From positions 40,948,659-41,012,658 of the forward strand of contig CM049313.1 in the NCBI GenBank assembly GCA_026874595.1: a stretch of 64,000 nt of DNA, in the 5' to 3' direction. The position numbers were made by a program, and so were the translations under genes. Source of the stretch: Sipunculus nudus (taxonomy: Eukaryota; Annelida; Sipuncula; Golfingiida; Sipunculidae). Positions 12,776 to 25,024 of this stretch are shown piece after piece. How positions within the stretch are numbered: the stretch's first letter is position 1; each line of letters begins with the position of its first letter. Under the pieces are notes generated by a model. It did no database searches. It was given only the letters and a program-made list of their open reading frames with translations, and was not told where the DNA came from.

Positions 12776-12952
12776 TATAATATATATATAGTGGGGTACA
12801 TCAGGTGGCTTCAGGATGATGAATGCATGTACATCGAGTAGATCGTCCGCTTTACTGAGCTGGAACTACTCAGTGCAGTAAAACACAGCAGCAACAGGCT
12901 ACTCAACTTACCAAAGTTATTATGGCCCGACAATCTTCAATCTTGCACACGG
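12776..12952 (+). other. Possible first exon: TATA, short leader, ATG, splice donor
   Basis: A TATA-rich stretch (about 12778-12790) lies about 140 bp upstream of an ATG at 12929 that is followed by G. The ATG opens a peptide of about 11 residues, MARQSSILHTA, and then meets GCAG|GTAAAT at about 12961. The pattern fits the 5' exon of a spliced gene, but I found no downstream exon, so this is weak. Confidence 0.15.
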
Positions 12953-13187
12953 CAGGTAAATTATATTTTGTATATTTTTGTGGTTAAGAAATTGGTTATA
13001 TATCCGGGTCCCAATTGGTATCTAAATAATTGGCGGTTAGGCGACGGTATAGATTTACTACTAACAAATCAAGGCGCATAGTTTTTATCAGAACAATGTT
13101 GGCGTATTCACTGCACTGTTAGTAATTTTCCTTCTGTTAAAAGTGACAGCTCTTTAAAAATCAAACGCCTGACCATCAAGAGAAGAG

Positions 13188-13213
13188 GTGTGTGTGTGTG
13201 TGTGTGTGTGTGT
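13188..13213. repeat. (GT)n microsatellite
   Basis: About 13 GT units. Confidence 0.85.
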
Positions 13214-13714
13214 ACTGCTTTGCTGCCCAAACAAGATCGGTCTTGTATATACAGTGGTGTGTTTACCTTGAAGACCTGGTTAGTGCTGTTCACATTTGCA
13301 AACCTGATTTGGACGCAGAGGCATTCAGATTATCGAAGATTGGAAAATCGATGACTGTTTACATATATTACTATTGTTAGACGTATAAAGGATAGTCTGT
13401 AGTAAGGTAGCCTGACATAATCGGACTCAAAATTATTAAGCCGCAGCATGTATGACAAATCCTAATTATTATAATAAAATAATCCGGCTATTAGAAATGA
13501 GTGCCGATCGATCGAGAGTTACATGATTTTAATATTTACTGACCATTCAAGTGGGTCAGTGATTGGGTCACTGGTTAGGTTAAACATGCTTTAATCCGCA
13601 GTGGTTATTCATATGCACAATAATCCTTATTCCTGCGCTGTCAATAACCAGATGACCATGCCACGACGCATGCATTCCGGTTGTCACCTCCATCCAACTT
13701 AAAAAAACACGCTA

Positions 13715-13835
13715 AATCACTCAAAATGATGTGTACATTAAAAATTGTTTATTCTCATATCGGCGAAGTCACTGCGGGAACAACAACCTTTATAATGAGG
13801 TATAGCACGTTGTCATACGCAACGCGTCCAAGGAT
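13715..13835 (+). repeat. Dispersed repeat, copy A
   Basis: From ctcaaaatgatgtgtacatt through ctcatatcggcgaagtcact to gtcatacgcaac, this stretch is a close match to the reverse complement of about 43205-43320. It is an unidentified interspersed repeat. Confidence 0.7.
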
Positions 13836-16800
13836 ACAACGCTAATGTTAAATAATGTGCATCAAATTCCGCAAATTTCCCCACGAAAATGTTACGTTTA
13901 TACAAATTTTTATTTTGAAAATTTGAAGTTCAGGTGTTGAAAACAGTCTGTTATACCATGACGTATTATTTTGAGTAACTCTAGAGAGTAAGAAAAAAGA
14001 GGCGAACGGAATATATGCAACACACACTGGTTTTACTTCTTAAATGCAGTAATTAAAGTTAATTAAAGTTTAAGTATGTGCTTAACAATTCCAGGAAATG
14101 TGGTTTATTGTCTATTTTTTTGTCATCGTGACACAGACATAGTGAGGCAGTTTCATGTAACACATGTATTGGTATAGAAGAAAGAAACGTAGACGAACCA
14201 CAATTAATATACAGTTCATAACGTGATAAAACACCTATAACCATGTAAATTTATAAAGCAATATTTGCTACAATTATTACGAACGCAAATTGTTTTAATC
14301 CTTTACTCAAAACAGTCAAATAGGTATTCATTTTGTGAAAACCTTTTCTTGATTTTAAGATGAACATGTTTGATTGAGTCATGGAAACTAATAAAGAAAA
14401 TCATGCAACCTATTTGAACATGACATCTGCTCTTAACGCGCATCTGTAATTCGCAAATGTATATTAATACACTCTGTCTGTCTGTACACTAAAATAGATA
14501 AGTTCTAATGAAACTAGAAAATGTAACACTTTTAAGAAATACTTGATTTATTTCATTCAAACTATACATAAGTGTTAACAAGACACATGCTTCCATGTAT
14601 CTAATCGAAACTAAGTGTTGTTCAGCTGAGACTTGGAAGAATCATAGGATTTTCTTTTGGGTTTTCCTCACCTAGCACGCAAGAAACAAGTCACCATGAA
14701 TAAATGTTTGTTTTCCCAAGGAGATTTCTTCTGTGTAGTGCCATGCTATCTCATAATGAAAATGAATAGACGGATGACTGATGGACAAACCCGTCGCTTT
14801 AGCTGCTCATTACAAAATGTCAACTCAGCTTAAAACAGACAGGGAGCAGATGTGTCTAGACATCCAGTATTTGCTAAAAGTAAAACTATTTGCGAAAGTG
14901 AAACCAGAGACTCATGGAACGCATGCAAAAAATGCAGAGAAAATGGTCACAGAAAGAATCGCAGATGTGATGGAGTGTTTGAAATTTTATTGTCCAAAGC
15001 AATAGAAAATTGATTTTAAATAACACACATTACAGGAGATAGTCTATAAGGGCGTTAACATATTGTACAAGTTCAATACAGTAGATGAACTAAAAGTGTG
15101 AAAAATTTCAAAATAACAGTATTTGTCGTTGGCTAAACATTAACAAGAAATTTAACAAATGAACAAAACAATTTAATGCAAGAAACTGTATTTCAAAGAG
15201 GTCAGATGGCATGCTTTTTGGCGAAGGCTCCACTTAGAGCACATACCCCATGCTTATCCTCAAACCAAGGTGATGAATAAATACCTAATTGTCAAGATAA
15301 AGCTTTAACAACTGAAAACATTTCAGAGTTCGATTTTTTTAGATTATTGAAACAGTACATAACTACCACCGTGACAGATAATAACCCTAGTGCAATCGAA
15401 ACAGTTATTAATTACTATCAACTATTTAACGTTGGATTTAGGGTACCATTATATCTTAACATCTTAGAAATTGCATCATTTGCAAATTAACACTGTCTCC
15501 GGTATTTGAATAATTAATAATGTTGCCAAATATTTTGTATAACGACGGCTAGTCCTCTTTTCCTATTATCAAGAGAAGCAAGATTTTTTGTTTAGCTTCG
15601 TAAATGTAAAATTACTCGCAAAATGCAGTCAGGGTTTATGAAGCTACTACAGGAATTCAGTTGATGTGATATTCATACAATAACCATTTGTTTTCATACC
15701 TAAGATGGTTAAAATATATAAAAGAAAAACGCTAAGAAATTAGATTCTTTTTAGATTAGAAATGATTTTTAACTATAGCAATATCGGAAGATGACAAGAT
15801 TATGGTAACTCTGGCAATAATAATACGGAAATAATTCTGGATAATGGTAGCCCTAAAATCCTTGAAAAGGAATGCAATATTGCACCAAGAGGTACGTACC
15901 AAGAGATTAAATATGCATCACGAGACATGCAGGTGTAACCATTAAAAATTATCAGTGTAATATTTAAAATACCGTGCTAGAGCGCCTTTCGTTATGATTC
16001 GCACTTTAAACAGAGACCAGAGAAGGAAAACGGAACATAAAGCTGTGCTGGTAACAGTGAAGGAATAAAATGCATTCTTGAATCACTGAAGTTGCTTGAA
16101 AATATCGCAGTAAGCATGAGGACTCTTTACTTGTGCACTGCTCGAATGATAACCTTATATAAAGACATCGCTTATATGCACGCCCGGTCCTTCTAGTATT
16201 ATTGACATATAATCAAAGTATAAACGGATTCAGAAAAAGAAACAATCACCAAACCATATTACAGCAAATTATGTGATAAATGTACAACCTCTTCAAAATC
16301 AATTTTGTTGAATCGTCTGTGGATGTGAATGTTTTGGTAAATAAATCGTACATTTATAATTGTTTAACAATGAATATAACAGTGATGAATAAGGATTGTC
16401 TGTTAATATTTCGTTATACAGCGTAATCTTACCATTTTCTGCGTTGCGCATTGTCTATAGTACAGCCCACTTAGAATCTTTGTAAAATAAAAGTGTAAAA
16501 CACGTGCCTTCTCCACCAACGTGAGCATTGCTTGTTAAATGAGTTGAACTTCCCAGTTCCGGTCGAATGACTTTCTTGATTGGTCAAGCGCGATATCACC
16601 GTAAAACATGAAGAATCTCGCCGTCTGAGATCAACATACCTCTTTCCATGTGAGATATGACATTTCAGATATGATATATTCCAGGTTATCGAACCTAAGT
16701 ACTCATTGTCATTCATCGCCGCCAGATGTCGTTAGTTCGGGGGGAAGGTTCATGTCATGGCAACTCAATGCTTACTCAATCTGTGATAAACACAAATTCA

Positions 16801-18240
16801 TAGTGAAGAACTGAACATATTGACACCATTTATATTCAAGTATGAAGATGTACCAGATGTATGTGGACCATGTTATCAATAAGCCAGGAGATAGACCATC
16901 TCCATTCAATGAAATGTAAAATGTGTAGAAAAAATCACACAAATTGTATAACTGCTTTTTCTCTTGAAATTATGCATATGATTCAGACTCACTGGCATAT
17001 GTGTCATGAATATCAAATAGTATATCAGATTACATCAAACGGTTGATTTATGTTTGTTTCAAATTATAATATCATTGTGATGTATATATTTACTTCCGCC
17101 TACGAAGGAGGCTGGGGATCGTGTGCTCGGCATTGTTTCTGGGTGTGTATTTATGTCATCATATGTGTGTAGTTGTGTGTCCGAGCAATACCTCCGAATG
17201 CCCTGAATGGATTTTGATGAACTGTAGTAGAAGGATGATTCATGGACGAAAGCAGAAAAAAATATAATATTAGAATGTTTGGTAAATCAGAATGAGTATC
17301 CGGATCCAACCAATGTCGCACTTTGTTGCCTGCTGTCTTTTTTTATTTTCCTTACAACATTTACACAGTATATCTTTCCACCCTGCAATTTAATTACATC
17401 TTCCTTGGTTTATAGCCAAATCTTCTACAAAATTGCATTTAAATAATAGAGAACAAGATATTTATTACAAAGTAAGGTACAATAGTTGGCATAGCAACAA
17501 CCTTTGATTCGCACTTAAATCAACAGGTCGAACATTCATGTACAACCATCACAAAACATTCGGGATATTGGTTCAATATCATTTTTGCATAATCCTGCTA
17601 ACAGACAAACATGCAGGCGAGGGTGAATACATTACATTCTTGGGCAAGGCAACTTATCAGCTCGAAGTCGATGGTAATGAGTGTAAGCGCTGACTGTGAC
17701 GTACAGGATTTATTTACCGGGGTTTATACTGAGTTCAGCCTGCGACCTTGAGCGGTTTCAACAAAGTTAGTATAAAAAAGGAACATTTTGGGACTGTATA
17801 ACACACAGAAATGAGGCAGATGCATTTATATACGTTTTATCCTACGACTAAATTGAAGACACTGTAAAGTGACAATCACAAAAATAGCAGCGTTACGGGA
17901 GCAAGTAAATTACAAGAACCTGTTTACTGAAGACTTGTCACCACTGGTTGTGGGGAAAACCTTTGAGGAGCACTGAACTATGCCCTTTTAGACAAATTAA
18001 TGGAATATCCCCCGCCTTTGTCAAAATGGTTTCGCCGAAAAGAACAATAAATGGGTTACCGTCTGGTTTTGGAGATCGCCTGAGCTCTTAGATACCGAGC
18101 TGGTATAATATCCATTAGGTATACAAGGTCGTGTGCTCCCATGTGGTAAACATGTTACGTCTCAGTTTTAAAGTAATAATAAATTCAACCATAAGTTTTA
18201 TAACTTAGAAAGTTAATACGAACACATCCTCGGACGGATA
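13836..18240. other. Gene-poor intergenic stretch
   Basis: Only ORFs of 81 residues or fewer are present, none with a recognisable domain. One of 74 residues (14781-15005) is rich in lysine and glutamate but matches nothing I know. The 17090-17260 stretch (tccgcctacgaaggaggctg, then ctgaatggattttgatgaac) reads like a dispersed repeat, but I saw no second copy in the window. Confidence 0.45.

Positions 18241-18242
<2 letters not shown>

Positions 18243-18301
<59 letters not shown>
18243..18301. repeat. (AT)n microsatellite
   Basis: About 29 uninterrupted AT dinucleotides; the tyrosine/isoleucine-rich start of the ORF at 18241 is only this repeat. Confidence 0.9.
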
Positions 18302-18302
<1 letters not shown>

Positions 18303-18387
18303 TAGGATTTCATCGGCGTTTATCGAGAACCAGGTGAAACTATTTGTTCCCCCGCTCCGAGGATGCGGGGGGGCATTGATTTTGGTT

Positions 18388-18427
18388 TGTCTGTCTGACT
18401 GTCTGTCTGTCCGTCTGTCTGTCTGTA
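18388..18427. repeat. (TGTC)n microsatellite
   Basis: Imperfect gtctgtctg tetranucleotide run. Confidence 0.8.
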
Positions 18428-19057
18428 CAGCACTGGGATGTAAGTCGAGACCTGATTTAGCCGCTGAGGATAGAGAGGAAGAGTCAATGCGTTGTCACCA
18501 ACTGTTGGATAATGACAACGTAGCTCAATTTCATATCAATGTGTTATTGATTGTTTTCATCAAAGGGAATTAACTTATTATCTAACATTTAGAAAATAAC
18601 AGTATTAAATACGGTATTATATTCCATATAACGTGAACAAAAATGCTATTAGAACTGAATACACACTATAATGGGTGAACCCGTCACTGCACCTTATTAA
18701 CATTAGACACTGCTTAACTTAATTTAAGAACAACAACACTACATCGGTGATGCAGGTTATTTATGAAAGTTATTTAAAAGGATAATGAAGTTTTTTACAT
18801 TAAAGCAAATATTCAACTTGGAATATTGTGTAACCGAATCTTATAAAATCAAATTTGATTCGTAATACGTATATTGGAATATAATTGCACAAATTCAATA
18901 AAGACCAAAAAAATGTATTTTTTTTAAAATAAAATCATAATGTAGTCATACAATATACAAATTATATAAACCAAAATACAAATATACTAACATTAAAATA
19001 AATATTTGCAAATATTTTATATATATGTATAAATATAATTATCTAAATATATTTTCA

Positions 19058-19632
19058 TGTTAGATCCTTTAGACTGTTCGAGAAGTGGAAAATTCTCGGC
19101 TTGGGGCAAGAAGTTATAAATAAGGGCCTGTGTTTTAGATCTGAGAGAGAGGTGAGAAGATTCCAGTGGACACGGTCGTGTTTATGTCAGTTTGTGGGAC
19201 CTGTCCGATTATCCAGTAATTTCAGGGATTCGACTATTACTAACTCTATACAATTTGATGCTGCCTGCCTCAAGTTCACTTTCTGGATTGTTACAAGAGC
19301 TTTACATTGGACTGTTATTCTCCGAGATTATACATCTAAAGAACTAAAGGATATGGTATCCAGGTACTGTGCACTTTGTTTATTAGGCTGTGTGATTATA
19401 TTGATTTGATGTCATACTGTTATTGTATTGTGTAATTGTATTGATTTAGTGTACTATAATTTTAGGGTTGTTTTTAGAATATATTATAGTTATTTGTTAA
19501 CAATAAACCACATACTTCTTTATTCATTCCCCTAGACATTTCACGCTGCCTAGTGTTACAGAATCTGATTTTTTTATCTCCGTTACAAAATTTGTGTTCA
19601 TCACGCATACGTGTTTTTTATATAAGGTTCCG

Positions 19633-19636
<4 letters not shown>
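19058..19636 (+). mobile_element. Solo LTR-like element (copy 2)
   Basis: Begins TGTTA at 19058 and ends ttccgtaac at 19636, running into an AT microsatellite that may have replaced the final base. A promoter-like TATAAATA lies at 19115-19122. The 3' 285 bp closely match 390-674. The block order (TATA box, agggcctgtgtt, gggacctg-tccgat, ttctttattc, gttccgtaac) matches the copy at 23019-23499. No internal coding region adjoins it, so a solo LTR is the simplest reading. Confidence 0.6.

Positions 19637-19691
<55 letters not shown>
19637..19691. repeat. (TA)n microsatellite abutting the LTR
   Basis: More than 25 TA units begin immediately at the LTR 3' end. Confidence 0.9.
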
Positions 19692-19694
<3 letters not shown>

Positions 19695-19813
19695 TGAATT
19701 TGTGATAAGTCCTTTGTTCCTGAATGTGAAGGGAACAGTGGAGAGGTGGAAATTAGCTAGTACATTAAGTTGGCTAACTAAGACCTGCGGGATAGCAAAC
19801 CAGTGTAGCTTGT

Positions 19814-19816
<3 letters not shown>

Positions 19817-19867
<51 letters not shown>

Positions 19868-19875
19868 ATATATAT
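19817..19875. repeat. (AT)n microsatellite
   Basis: About 28 AT units with one interruption. Confidence 0.9.
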
Positions 19876-21395
19876 CACTTCACACAAAGAAATATAGCAA
19901 AAGAAAGTAATAAACGTGATATATGATACGCTAATGAAATATTATACTGCCACGGTAAATGAAATATAACCAAACCTGTCAACGCAAATTAAGATGAGGG
20001 AGGACGAGTTATGACAACACAAGTGGATCCCCCACGGGAACAGTGATATGTATGGTTAGAAAGGTGGTCTCACTTATAGACAGGTCATGATAAACATATC
20101 AACCGCCGGATGACAATCGCTACAATAAACTCTATCTTGTAAAAACAAAAATGAGTAGGAGGTAATTATAATGAAAACCTGTGTGTCCATATGACATGTT
20201 TACACCTGTGTTTATGGAAAATTTACCAGAATTAAAGAACACGTTTGCAATATTTTTTGCTTCATTATACAAAGATATATGTCCTGTGAATCTGAGAATA
20301 TACGAGTAAATCGTGTTAATATGTCTTGTTATTGTACATATACTTTACAGGAGAACTTGTGAAATATATGGTCAGACACCCATGTATGCTGGTAGAAAAT
20401 AAAAACTATTAATTGTTAACAATATTTTAACATTTAACAGATTTGAAACTTTAATGGCCTTTTTAAACCATAAATGGTTGAATAAAATATCAATGGCAAA
20501 TTTCCTAGAATGTTCCACAAAACATACTAAAGTACATACTAGCGAGGTTATAATAACATGTGACATGTTTGTAGATTTATTCAGTGTTTGATGAAATGGC
20601 CAAGTTGTATCAATAAGCGAACGGATAATCTGCCAGTTTTATCGTGTGCCAGTTTATCATGATATTAAGATATATATTTTATATATCATATAGTAACTGT
20701 CAGTTTGTCAGGAATGAACAGCTGAATAAAATTGACGGGTAAATATTTGAAATTTGATTTTGATTTCTAATTGAATTTTGGGGTTATTGAACCCTTATTC
20801 TGTCAATAATTCACATATATCAACTTCTTCGTACTTAGTGTAAACACAATGTTTATAACCCAAAAGTTTATATCCCAAAACATTTATAGCCTCAACCAAA
20901 AGATTATTGCCTCAAACCACACGTTTTACAGAGACGTAAAATGTTTTTGAATTACTTAAAGGGAAGGTTGTACTTAGATAAACAAAAAGACAGGATAGAC
21001 AGCGGACAGTAAGGAAATTGTTTATTTTCTAAATCTCCACCCAAGCTGCTTAATAAATGATATGTTTTTTTATATAAGAAGTTTAGATTTGCAGATAAGA
21101 AGCTTACACGCCTCTGGCCTTGAAGATCCGTAACTTGTGGATTATGTCCCGGACTGAAAGAGACAATCTTTACTGAGAGAGGATAAAGGGACGTTTGCCA
21201 CCATCAATGATATATCATTAAAAACTCGACAAGCATTAGGCTGGAAATATTCCGAGAAGTGTATGGTGGTTATTGGGGCATTTTATAAAGTAAAGCTGAA
21301 TTCTCCAGCTGAAGCTCTGACGTCCTCACAAAGCAGCAGGCTTTACATCCAGGCTTCCGTAGTGTCCGAGTTTTATTCGGTTTGATGTGAAGAAT
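19876..21395. other. Intergenic, no supported feature
   Basis: AT-rich sequence with ORFs of 64 residues or fewer and no recognisable domain. Confidence 0.5.
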
Positions 21396-21397
21396 AA

Positions 21398-21470
21398 GGG
21401 GGGGGGGGGCAGTATCCGGGGGGGGGGGGGCAGTATCGGGGGGGGGGGGGGGTAGGGCAGAGAGGGGGTG
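21398..21470. repeat. Triple G-run with cagtatc spacers
   Basis: Three runs of about 12-15 G are separated by cagtatcc/cagtatc and followed by agggcagagaggg. This is a local tandem duplication with quadruplex-forming potential. The proline-rich ORF on the minus strand is an artefact of it. Confidence 0.85.
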
Positions 21471-21696
21471 GGGGTGGTGGTTTTGTTCACATTTTGAAGC
21501 ACAGTCATATAATTACTGACCGTAGGTATCTGTAAGTGTCGAAAAGCGTCATTGTACATGCATTAAATGTGTTTTTTTATTTATTCTGTATTTGACTCTT
21601 CTCCATATTACATACTTTGTCTTTTATCAATATTTTGCAACTAACACTTTGAGAATTGAAAAACAATTATCAATAAATTCCATGTGAAATATTACA

Positions 21697-21717
21697 ATCA
21701 ATCAATCAATCAATCCA
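21697..21717. repeat. (CAAT)n microsatellite
   Basis: About five CAAT units. Confidence 0.8.
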
Positions 21718-22090
21718 ACAATCTCACATATGTAAACACCCACAACATCCCTTATAGAAAGCGCCTTCTATATTTCGACACTAGGGGGTCATTTCATATT
21801 TCCGTTAACTTAGCTTGAGCCCGACAGTTTTCCCTATAGGGCTGGCGTAATATACGGCAATGTATGACGGACAGCGTTTTATCATTAACGTTGAATGCAG
21901 TTGTTTGCTGCTTTCATTTTAACCACACATAGAAAACGGCTTAACACATGTTCAACAGGTGTGATTTGCAAAGACGGCATCATTTTATTTTTCTTGCTTT
22001 TATTGAAGTTTTAACAAATTAGTATATTTAATCGCGCAGAAAATCATATCAACAGATTTGATTTAATTGGTCAGAGAAATTCAGCAAATC

Positions 22091-22193
22091 TTATAAATAG
22101 ATTTAATTGGTCTTCCACTGCAAGATAACACGCAGTGAAATCCCAAGCGTAGGTATAATGACTGACACAGGTGAGGACGGCAGTGGCCAGGTA
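22091..22193 (+). other. Possible first exon: TATA box, leader, ATG, strong splice donor
   Basis: TATAAATA lies near 22093, about 66 bp before an ATG at 22159. The ATG opens MTDTGEDGSGQ and then meets CAG|GTAAGT, a near-perfect 5' splice site, at about 22192. The spacing would suit a core promoter and a short 5' exon. I could not find a matching downstream exon, so the call is tentative. Confidence 0.2.
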
Positions 22194-23018
22194 AGTGACA
22201 GAAACTGATAGCACATTGTTCACTATAACTCGGACAAAAGGGTATTGATCTTAAACTCAAGAAAATCCTATAAATAAAATTAATTGGTGTTTACGAGTCA
22301 CTTCAACTAACGCTGGTAGTTCGTACAGTTAAGGTAACGTGGTCTTATATAGCACTGAGTGAACCTGAACTAAACAAAAGCACATGGCCAATTGGTACCA
22401 ATGTACTGTAGCTATCAATCAAATGCAATACACTGATGAGAGGCCCTTAAACCATTGTGAGAAAGTATCCGAGATAGCTCATTCCTGGGATGACGTTAAT
22501 TGTCTAGTCGGAATCATACAAGTTAGATGACCTTCCTGTTTATAAAGTCTCGGATTCTAATACAAGACAGTACTCGTATAAATCTATACTTTGTTCAACC
22601 ATTGTTTAAGTGCCGAAATCCGGCGATTATTCCTTCAAGCTTGAGTATGATTTTATAGTTTGACAAGGATGAATTATAAAAGACTTAATATAAGATATAG
22701 GGCTCCCTGACAAAACAATTACTGCTTTAAAACTTTCTTTCTCTCCTGGATCTTGTGGCTTTTTAATACGGCGTCTGCTGTCATTTTGATAGCCTCATTT
22801 TGATCGTTACATTTTTACAATAGTTATGATACTAAGCGTCTATAATCGGTAGCTTTTCGTGCATTAAGCCAGTGTCCTCGATCGTCATCAGTGTTGTGAA
22901 AATATATATTGTTTTCTATTATATTATTTCGTAATACATTTTTATATATCGTTGCATGTATCTGTTTATTATGCGCAGGAATTTACATGGCTTGACATGT
23001 GCCTGGCGTTCTGATTCG

Positions 23019-23499
23019 TGTTAGGGGCAAGCCCTGTGCATTGCTATGAAAAACGCACTTGTTTGTTCTTTGGAATGTTTCGGACTAGAAGCTAATGGAC
23101 TTCGGGGGGGGTGGGGGGGCTATAAATAGGGGCTGTGTTTGGAGCCGGCGGAAAAGAAAATACCAGAGGGCACTAAAGGGTGCGACTTTCTCGTCAGTCT
23201 TGGGACCTACTCCGATAATTGCATAGTTACAGATATTCTGTGGACTTTGTATAGAATTTATACAGATTTAATATAGATTGTCTTCAGTTTGCCTTTGGGA
23301 TTTGACCAGAACTTCACTTCTGACTTCCAACAGATTTTCTTCGAGATTTAATTGAACTATTCACCAGGAAGATTTACGTGAACTGTTCACGTGGATTTAT
23401 AACAAAAAAACACTGACTTCTTTATTCCCCTAGTGTGTCCGTTACAAGGGTTTGTGCTCGTCACGATATCGTGATCTGTAATTATTAGGTTCCGTAACA
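23019..23499 (+). mobile_element. Solo LTR-like element (copy 3)
   Basis: Starts TGTTA (23019-23023) and ends TAACA (23495-23499), a 5-bp terminal inverted pair typical of LTRs. A TATAAATA box lies at 23121-23128 downstream of a G-rich run. The end shares cactgacttctttatt, cgtgatctgta and ggttccgtaaca with copies 1 and 2. The flanking 5-mers (attcg and aaata) do not match, so no target-site duplication is visible. Divergence from copy 2 suggests separate, old insertions rather than the two ends of one element. Confidence 0.6.
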
Positions 23500-23539
23500 A
23501 AATATTGTGCAGTTAATTGTTTAGGTTTTTATTCCTACG

Positions 23540-25024
23540 TTCCTCCAGCTGCCGCTGGCTGACTCTGCCTGATTCCGGATGCCTCTGGACGACTCCACCT
23601 TGCTCTGGCTGCCTCTGGCCTATTCCGCCTTACCCTGGCTGCTTCTTACGGATTCGCCTTACTCATGTTGCCTCGGGCTGACTCCGCCTGTTTCTACCTG
23701 CCTCTGGCTGACTCCGCATGAATAAGGCGGAATAAGCCTTACTCCGGCTGCCTCTGGCTGACTCCCGCCGGGTATGGCTGTTTCCACCCTACTACGGCTG
23801 CCTCTATCTAACTGCGTCTGATTCCGGCTGACTGCGGCTGATTTCGCGCGATTCCGGTTAACTCCGGCTTACTCCCCCTTCCTCCAGCTGTCTCTGGCTG
23901 GCTCTGCCTGATTCCGGCTGTATCTTGTTGACTCAGTGTAATTACGGCTGGCTCTTGCTGTTTCCACCTTACTAACGCTACCTCAGACTGACTCTGCCTT
24001 ATTTCGGCTGACTGTGGCTGACTCAATGTGATTCCCGCTTACTCCTGCTTACTCTGCCTGACTCCGGCTGCCACTGGCTGACTCTGTCTGATTCCGGCTG
24101 CAACTGGCTGACACTGCCTAAATTCCGGCTGCCACTGGCTGACTCCGTCTGATTCCGGCTGCAACTGGCTGACTCTGCCTGATTCAGGCTGCCTCTGGCT
24201 GACTCTGTCTGATTCCGGCTGCCTCTGGCTGACTCCTTCTGATTCCGGCTGCCACTGGCTGACTCCTTTTGATTCAGGCTGCCTCTGGCTGACTCCGTCT
24301 AATTCCGGCTGCCTCTGGCTGACTCCTTCTGATTCCGGCTGCCACTGCCTGACTCCGTTTTATTCATGCTTCTCTGGTTGACTCTGTCTGATTCCGGCTG
24401 CCTATGGCTGATCTCGTTTGGTTCCTGCTGCCTCTGGCTGACTCCGTTTGATTCCGGCTGCCTCTGGCTGACTCCATCTGATTCCGGCTGCCTCTGGCTG
24501 ACTCCGTATGATTCCGGCTGCAACTGGATGACTCTGCCTGATTCCGGCTACCACTGGCTGACTCTGTCTGATTCCGGCTGCAACTGGCTGACTGTGCCTG
24601 ATTCCTGCTGCCTCTGGCTGACTCCGTTTCATTCCGGCCGTCTCTGGCTGATTCCGTCTGATTCCGGCTGCCTCTGGCTGACTTCACCTGATTCCGGCTG
24701 CCACTGGCTGACTCCGTCTAATTCCGGTTGCCACTGGCTGACTTTGCCTGATTCAGGCTGCCACTGGCTGACTCTGTCTGATTCCGGCTGCCTCTGGCTG
24801 ACTCCGTCTGATTCCGGCTGCCTCTGGCTGACTTCGCCTGATTCCGGCTACCTCTGGCTGACTCCGTCTGATTCCGGCTGCCTCTGGCTGACTCCGTTTG
24901 ATTCAGGCTGCCTCTTGCTGACTCCTTCTGATTCCGGCTGCCTCTTGCTGACTCCGTCTGATTCCGGCTGCAACTGGCTGACTCCTTCTCTTTCCGGCTG
25001 TCTCTGGCTGACTCTGCCTGGCTG
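23540..25024 (+). repeat. 30-bp minisatellite, about 49 units
   Basis: The unit is close to attccggctgcctctggctg followed by actccgtctg. Units are more degenerate at the left end (23540-24050) and more uniform from about 24180. Because 30 is divisible by three and the unit lacks stops in most frames, long ORFs appear on both strands: WLTPSDSGCL-type on plus, ESARGSRNQT- and SQPEAAGIRQ-type on minus. I treat these as by-products, not genes. Confidence 0.9.

Noticed and set aside
14781-15005. 74-residue ORF rich in Lys and Glu
   Set aside because: The composition is plausible for a protein, but it has no known motif and is short; kept only as a note.
19058-23499. One complete LTR retrotransposon bounded by the two LTR copies
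   Set aside because: The two LTRs are too diverged, and the interval contains no gag/pol-like sequence, primer-binding site or polypurine tract that I could see.
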